DNA of 64,000 bases from CAWJAP01 sp963834365 (lineage in GTDB: Bacteria; Acidobacteriota; Vicinamibacteria; Vicinamibacterales; Vicinamibacteraceae). The DNA lies in contig CAWIBS010000007.1 in assembly GCA_963834365.1 (NCBI GenBank), positions 1-64,000 on the forward strand. Direction: 5' to 3'. How positions within the stretch are numbered: position 1 is the stretch's first letter; each line of letters opens with the position of its first letter. Both the position numbers and the translations under genes were made by a program. Below are positions 59,569-64,000 of this stretch, one piece after another. Below the pieces are notes generated by a model that saw only the letters and a list, made by a program, of their open reading frames with translations, did not search any database and had not been told where the DNA came from.

Positions 59569-60069
59569 TCAGCTGCGCTCGTAAAAGGCGGGCGGCTCGA
59601 TTCCCAGTGCGCGCAGGTAGACGTACCCCTGGCCGCGGTGGTGAATCTCGTTGTCGATCCAGTAGAACAGGAGGCCGTGAATGACGCCTTCCCACTGACC
59701 GAAGGCGGTGTCCACCTCCTCGAAGCGGCGGGGCGGAATTCCTGGCCAGAGCCTGTCGATCTCACGGGTCGTCTCGTCCCAGAGCGCGAGGAGCGACTCG
59801 CGCGTGGACGGCGCCGGCGAATTGGAGTGATGCATCAACTCGTGGCTCCAGTCCCCGGTGGCGACACCCCGCACTCCGGCGCCGGCCATTGAGATCATCT
59901 CGAGCGCCATCGACGCGAACGGACGCATGCCGCCGATCGAGAAATGGAAGAGGTCGGGTTCGGGGAACGCCTCGATGACTCGACGCGTCACGCGCCGGTG
60001 GCCCTGCCAGTGTTCGCGCAGGCCCTCGGTGGAGAAGGAAAAGGCGGGAGTGGGTGTGTCGGCGGCCAC
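59569..60069 (-). CDS. DinB-like protein
   Basis: This 166-residue protein has the DinB four-helix fold. The metal-type histidines are in DWSHELMHHSNSPAPS and in YWIDNEIHHRGQGYVYLRAL, the latter matching the family signature HHRGQ. It lies between the two ankyrin genes, on the opposite strand. A ribosome binding site (GGAGGTGACC) precedes its start at 60069. Confidence 0.83.
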   Translation of the reverse strand: MAADTPTPAFSFSTEGLREHWQGHRRVTRRVIEAFPEPDLFHFSIGGMRPFASMALEMISMAGAGVRGVATGDWSHELMHHSNSPAPSTRESLLALWDETTREIDRLWPGIPPRRFEEVDTAFGQWEGVIHGLLFYWIDNEIHHRGQGYVYLRALGIEPPAFYERS

Positions 60070-60303
60070 GGGTCACCTCCAGAGTGCTGAGACTTCATGA
60101 TCGCCCGGGACGGGGGGCGGGCGATCGGCGAGACGAGTTGACTCCTCCCCGGCGTTGGCCGAGACTACCGGCAGTGCGCTCTGGGGCGCCTCCTGTCCGC
60201 GGCAAGGGAGTGTGCTCCCACCCATCCTCGACTCGCCGACAACCCTAACCTTCTTCCGGCCTGAAGCAAGCGGACACAGGCGCCGAACGGAAGGAAGGTT
60301 TCT

Positions 60304-63300
60304 GTGAGCACCCTCGACAACCTGAGGAAGGACGCGAAGCGCTGGCTCAAGGCGCTGCGCGCCAGCGACGCCGACGCTCGGGCACGGCTGGCGCGCGCGC
60401 ACCCGGACGCGCCCGGCACGCCTGGCCTGCGCGACGTTCAGCATGCGCTGGCGCGCGAGCGCGGCTACGAGAACTGGAGGGCGCTCAAGGCCGCGGTCGC
60501 GGACACCGCGACGCGCGTGACGGAGGCGGGTGCGCAGGCCGATCGTGCGGCACGCGTGGCGACGTTCCTGCAGCACGCGTGTCCCGACTGGCGAATGGGC
60601 GGCGGACCCCTTCAGGTGATGCACCGCCACACCGCCGAACGACTTCTTCAGCGGCATCCCGAGCTCCGGCACGAGAATCTCTACACCCGCATCGTCTGTG
60701 GAGACCTCCCCGGAGTCGAGCGGATCCTCGCTGATCGTCCCGACGCGGCGAGCGAGGCCGGCGGCCCGAAGGGCTGGCCTCCGCTCCTGTATCTCTGTGC
60801 CGGGCGGCTGTCGCAGCCTCCGGCGGTCGAGCATGCCGTGGCCATTGCGCGTGTGCTCCTCGATCACGGCGCAGACCCGAACGCCTACTATCCCGGCGGC
60901 AACGAGACCATCCGGTATTCGGCGCTGACGTGCGTCGTGGGCCGCGGTGAAGAAGCGTCGCCACCGCACGCGCAGGCGGAGTCCCTCGCCTCGCTGCTGC
61001 TCGAGCGCGGCGCCGAGCCCTACGACACCCAGGTTTTCTACAACCTGTCGCAGGGATACCTCGACGACAGCGCGGTGTGGCTGCTGGATCTCGTCCATCA
61101 ACACGCCGTCAGAGCCGGGCGGGCCACGGACTGGGCCGACCCCGAGTGGCGCATGATCGACATGGGCGGGTACGGCTTCGGCGCGCGCTTCGTGCTCGAT
61201 CGCGCCGTCGCCCGCAACCAGCTGAAGCTCGCACGCTGGGTCCTCGAGCACGGCGGGAGCCCGAACGCGACTCCGGCGCGCGATCAACGCCTCTCCAAAC
61301 GAAGCCTGCACGACGAGGCAGTCCGCCGCGGCCTGACGGAGATGGCGGATCTGCTGGCGCGGTTCGGCGCCAGCGTCCGCACGCGTGCGCTCGAAGGCGA
61401 GGAGGCTTTCCTGGCCGCGTGCTTCCTCGGCGATTACGACGCGGCGCGCCGCATGGTCGAACGGCACGGCGACTATCTGCGATCGCCGCTGGTGATGCAC
61501 GAAGCCGCGCGGTGCGACCGCGCCGACGTCGTCGACCTGCTGCTCGATCTGGGCGTGTCACCCGACATCGGGGATCCACAACAGGGAGATCAGCGACCCC
61601 TGCACGTCGCCGCATACGCAGGCGCGGCCGGCGTCGCGCGGCGCCTCATCGCGCGGGGTGCGGCCATCGATCCGGTGGACTCCGCGCACGGAGGCACGCC
61701 GCTGTGGTTCGCGATGTGGGGGAAGCGGGCGGCGACGATTGACGTCCTCAGTCCGCACAGCCGCGATCTCTGGGCCTTGACGGCCACCGGGAATGTCGAG
61801 CGGCTGCGCGCGCTGCTGGCCGACGAGCCCGACCTCGCCAGGAGCCGCGGCAGCGCCAGCACGCCACTCATGTGGCTGCCGGACGATGAGGCGCGGGCGG
61901 CGGAGATCGTGGACCTGTTCCTCGCGGCCGGCGCCGACCCGACCATCGCCCGGCCTGACGGGATGACCGCCGTCGATCTCGCGCGGACTCGCGGCCTCGT
62001 CGAGGCCGCCGGGAAGCTGGCTGCTGCCGGCAACGCGTTCGCCTCTCCCGAAGTGTCCGCGCCGGAACTCGTCGCGCGCGAGAACGGCTTCGACAACTCG
62101 TCTGCGCTCGAGGGCGCGGTGGCCACGGGACGCCCGGCACCGGGTCCGCCGTTCACCATCGACGCGAAGCACGACAGCATCCGTCCGAGCCGGACGCTCG
62201 AGGATCGCGAGTGGGACGTCCTCATCGAGACGATGAAAGAGCGCCGGATCGCGACGCTGGATGCGGGCGGACAGATGACCGATGCGCTGCTCGATCGCAT
62301 CTCCCGGCTGGATCACGTCACACGTCTCGATCTCGGGGGAACGCGACAGCTGACCGACGCCGGACTGCGACACCTCGCGCGCATGCCGCAGCTGCGGCAG
62401 CTCGATCTCAGCCACTACCCGGGCGGCGTGCTGACCGATCAGGGACTCGAGGTGCTGCGCGATCTGCCGGAATTGAGGGTCTTCCAGATGTGCTGGCAGG
62501 GGGGCATCACGGACGCCGGTGTCGCGCAACTGGCGTCCTGCGAACACCTCGAGGACGTGAACCTGCTCGGCACGCCGACCGGCGACGGCGCCCTCCGTGC
62601 GCTCGCCGGCAAGCGCGCGCTCCGCCGCGTGAGGACCGGACGACAGGTGACCGACGCGGGCCTGCCGTTGCTGCAACAGTTCCCGGCCTTCACGTCATGG
62701 CAGGGCGGCGAGGTTCGCTACTCGCTGATGAGCCCCGACGCCGAGCCGACGCATCTGCTGCTGGACGGTCCGTTCACCGACCAGGGGATGTCGCATCTCG
62801 CCGGACTCGACGGGCTCTTCGGACTCAGCTTCTTCTGGCACGTGTCCGCGCTCACCGCCGACGCGCTCGCGCCGCTGGCGAACCTTGCCAACCTGGGCTT
62901 TCTCGGCTGCGAAGGGCGGTTGTGCGACGACGCGGCGATGCGCCACATCGCGCGGATCCCGCGACTGCGCATGCTGATGGGACAGGGGACCGTCGCCACC
63001 GACGCGGGATTCGAGTCGCTCAGCACGTCCCGGACGATCGAATACATCTGGGGCAGAGAGTGTCCCAACCTCACGGGCCGCGGGTTCACGGCGATGGCCG
63101 CCATGCCCGCGCTGCGTGGCCTGGCCGTGAGCTGCAAGCTCGTGGACGATGCCGCGCTGGCGACGCTGCCGCGCTTCCCGGCGCTGCGGGCGTTGATGCC
63201 GATGGACGTGCCGGACGCCGGCTTCCGTCATATCGGGCAGTGCGAGCGTCTGGAGGGTCTGTGGTGCATGTATTGCCGCGACACCACGGACGCGGCCACC

Positions 63301-63564
63301 GAACACCTCGCCGGTCTGTTCCAGCTGAAGACCTATTACGCCGGCGCGACGCAGATCACCGATCGCAGCCTCGAGATTCTCGCCGGCCTGCCGGCCCTGG
63401 AGTCGATCGAGCTGTACCAATGCGCCGGGATTACCGACGCGGGACTCTCGGCGCTCTCGAGCCTGCCCACCCTCAAGGAGATCGGGATCGCGGGCCTGCC
63501 GCACGTGACGCTGGAGGGCACGCACGTGTTCCCGCCACACGTTCGAGTGAGCTATACGGTCTGA
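60304..63564 (+). CDS. Ankyrin-repeat and leucine-rich-repeat fusion protein
   Basis: This 1,086-residue cytosolic protein has no signal peptide. An N-terminal leader (DNLRKDAKRWLKALRASDAD, then ERGYENWRALKAAV) precedes about eight ankyrin-type repeats to about residue 590 (ARVLLDHGADPNAYYP, VVDLLLDLGVSPDIGD, IVDLFLAAGADPTIAR). From about residue 650, GALA/RI-type leucine-rich repeats run to the end (LTDAGLRHLARMPQLRQLDL, ITDAGVAQLASCEHLEDVNL, ITDAGLSALSSLPTLKEIGI). The start is GTG 60304 with GGAAGGAAGG upstream. The frame is fully intact over 3.2 kb, unlike the related gene at 58.3 kb. Role unknown; a protein-binding scaffold is likely. Confidence 0.9.
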   Translation: MSTLDNLRKDAKRWLKALRASDADARARLARAHPDAPGTPGLRDVQHALARERGYENWRALKAAVADTATRVTEAGAQADRAARVATFLQHACPDWRMGGGPLQVMHRHTAERLLQRHPELRHENLYTRIVCGDLPGVERILADRPDAASEAGGPKGWPPLLYLCAGRLSQPPAVEHAVAIARVLLDHGADPNAYYPGGNETIRYSALTCVVGRGEEASPPHAQAESLASLLLERGAEPYDTQVFYNLSQGYLDDSAVWLLDLVHQHAVRAGRATDWADPEWRMIDMGGYGFGARFVLDRAVARNQLKLARWVLEHGGSPNATPARDQRLSKRSLHDEAVRRGLTEMADLLARFGASVRTRALEGEEAFLAACFLGDYDAARRMVERHGDYLRSPLVMHEAARCDRADVVDLLLDLGVSPDIGDPQQGDQRPLHVAAYAGAAGVARRLIARGAAIDPVDSAHGGTPLWFAMWGKRAATIDVLSPHSRDLWALTATGNVERLRALLADEPDLARSRGSASTPLMWLPDDEARAAEIVDLFLAAGADPTIARPDGMTAVDLARTRGLVEAAGKLAAAGNAFASPEVSAPELVARENGFDNSSALEGAVATGRPAPGPPFTIDAKHDSIRPSRTLEDREWDVLIETMKERRIATLDAGGQMTDALLDRISRLDHVTRLDLGGTRQLTDAGLRHLARMPQLRQLDLSHYPGGVLTDQGLEVLRDLPELRVFQMCWQGGITDAGVAQLASCEHLEDVNLLGTPTGDGALRALAGKRALRRVRTGRQVTDAGLPLLQQFPAFTSWQGGEVRYSLMSPDAEPTHLLLDGPFTDQGMSHLAGLDGLFGLSFFWHVSALTADALAPLANLANLGFLGCEGRLCDDAAMRHIARIPRLRMLMGQGTVATDAGFESLSTSRTIEYIWGRECPNLTGRGFTAMAAMPALRGLAVSCKLVDDAALATLPRFPALRALMPMDVPDAGFRHIGQCERLEGLWCMYCRDTTDAATEHLAGLFQLKTYYAGATQITDRSLEILAGLPALESIELYQCAGITDAGLSALSSLPTLKEIGIAGLPHVTLEGTHVFPPHVRVSYTV

Positions 63565-63570
63565 GGTCAG

Positions 63571-63912
63571 CTACCAATTACCAGTTACCAGGTACCAGCG
63601 ACCAAAGACCAAAGACGAAAGACCGACCAAGACCAAAGACCAGAGACCAAAGACCAGACGAAAGACGAGCTACAGGCTGCGGGCTACAGGCTGCGGGCCC
63701 GTCAGCAGGCCTTTTGCAAGCCCTGTAGTCCGCAGCCGTAGTCCGTAGCCCCGACCGAAGACCAAAGACCAAAGACCAAAGCGAGGCTACAGGCTACCGG
63801 CTACAGGCTCGGGCCCGTCACAGGCCTTTGCAAGCCCTGTAGTCCGCAGCCGTAGTCCGTAGCCCACCGAGACTTCGACGCGCCTGGTCGCTGGCAGCTG
63901 GTCACTGGTCAC
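63571..63912. repeat. Short-word array with two 80-base hairpin units
   Basis: From 63571 the DNA runs through ACCAGTTACCAG-type words, then GACCAAA heptamers (about 63600-63668), then a unit of about 80 bases (63669-63751) starting GCTACAGGCTGCGGGCTACA and ending CCGTAGTCCGTAGCC, then more heptamers, then a second copy of that unit (63786-63864), and finally CTGGTCA words that mirror the left end. Each unit can fold on itself. The array lies between convergent genes and its end covers the stop of the last CDS. Confidence 0.8.
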
Positions 63913-64000
63913 TTCACGATGATCCGCCCCTGGGCCAGCCATTTGCCGGCTGGACTTCGCACGTCGAGCCACACGGTCCGCCGTCCCGGTGGCGCGTCGT
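63909..64000 (-). CDS. C-terminal end of an unidentified protein, partial
   Basis: The last bases encode, on the - strand, the end of a protein that enters from outside the window: RRTVWLDVRSPAGKWLAQGR and IIVK before the stop at 63909-63911. Only about 30 residues are visible. The beta-strand pattern suits a C-terminal Ig-like or peptidase-associated domain, but the family cannot be named. The stop lies within the repeat array. Confidence 0.6.
   Translation of the reverse strand, partial: DAPPGRRTVWLDVRSPAGKWLAQGRIIVK

Noticed and set aside
63571..63912. CRISPR-like array
   Set aside because: The words are 7 bases long and directly tandem, with no unique spacers; the two longer units are duplicated hairpins; no cas genes are present.
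63787..63972. 61-codon - strand frame in the repeat array
   Set aside because: It is built from array words and overlaps the C-terminal part of the real partial gene in another frame.

Overview
The window is high-GC bacterial DNA, probably from a metagenome contig, and appears to hold two unrelated segments. Bases 1 to about 6,008 carry a type IV pilus cluster on the + strand (prepilin peptidase, PilB, pilin, PilT, PilM, PilN) whose pilin and gene style look like Thermoleophilia-type Actinomycetota. From about 6,009 onward the gene families are those of Acidobacteriota, most likely Vicinamibacteria: a duplicated orphan ABC permease (ADOP), a Ser/Thr kinase with a TolB-like propeller, a TIGR02999-type sigma factor, DUF1552 and DUF1592 proteins, PQQ enzymes and many small VOC and DinB proteins. 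At the seam both PilN and the permease lose their C-termini, so a chimeric contig or a recombination joint is likely.

Layout: 6-8.4 kb ADOP permease; 8.7-10.4 kb GNAT and two VOC proteins; 10.5-13.5 kb an operon of MoxR-like AAA ATPase, VWA/metallopeptidase-like protein and membrane protein; 13.6-18.3 kb Ser/Thr kinase, M48-like protease and sigma factor; 18.4-19.5 kb ECF sigma and cupin anti-sigma pair; 19.6-24.2 kb VOC, membrane protein and two divergent serine beta-lactamase-fold hydrolases; 24.2-32.2 kb O-methyltransferase and a quinoprotein island (PQQ dehydrogenase with a five-heme cytochrome, PQQ sugar dehydrogenase with cytochrome c, PQQ-like propeller and a propeller remnant); 32.4-36.3 kb secreted protein, VOC, exported methyltransferase and MscS channel; 36.4-41.4 kb an operon of oxidoreductase, membrane phosphoesterase and GH13 enzyme; 41.7-46.5 kb secreted proteins, a CopZ-like Fe-S protein and MutM; 46.9-50.5 kb beta-barrel, MFS carrier and DUF1552; 50.5-53.9 kb DUF1592 cytochrome; 54-58 kb phosphatase-like, GNAT, DUF1593 and SDR proteins; 58.3-63.6 kb a broken ankyrin gene, DinB and an ankyrin-LRR fusion; then a repeat array and the end of a convergent gene.

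Three repeat classes lie between genes and often touch start or stop codons: REP-like palindromes in inverted pairs, a MITE-like element of about 115 bp, and short-word arrays or long hairpins between convergent genes. Many genes carry one-base frameshifts, which are clustered in blocks; most look like consensus errors, a few like true decay. No tRNA, rRNA, CRISPR array or intact transposase was seen.
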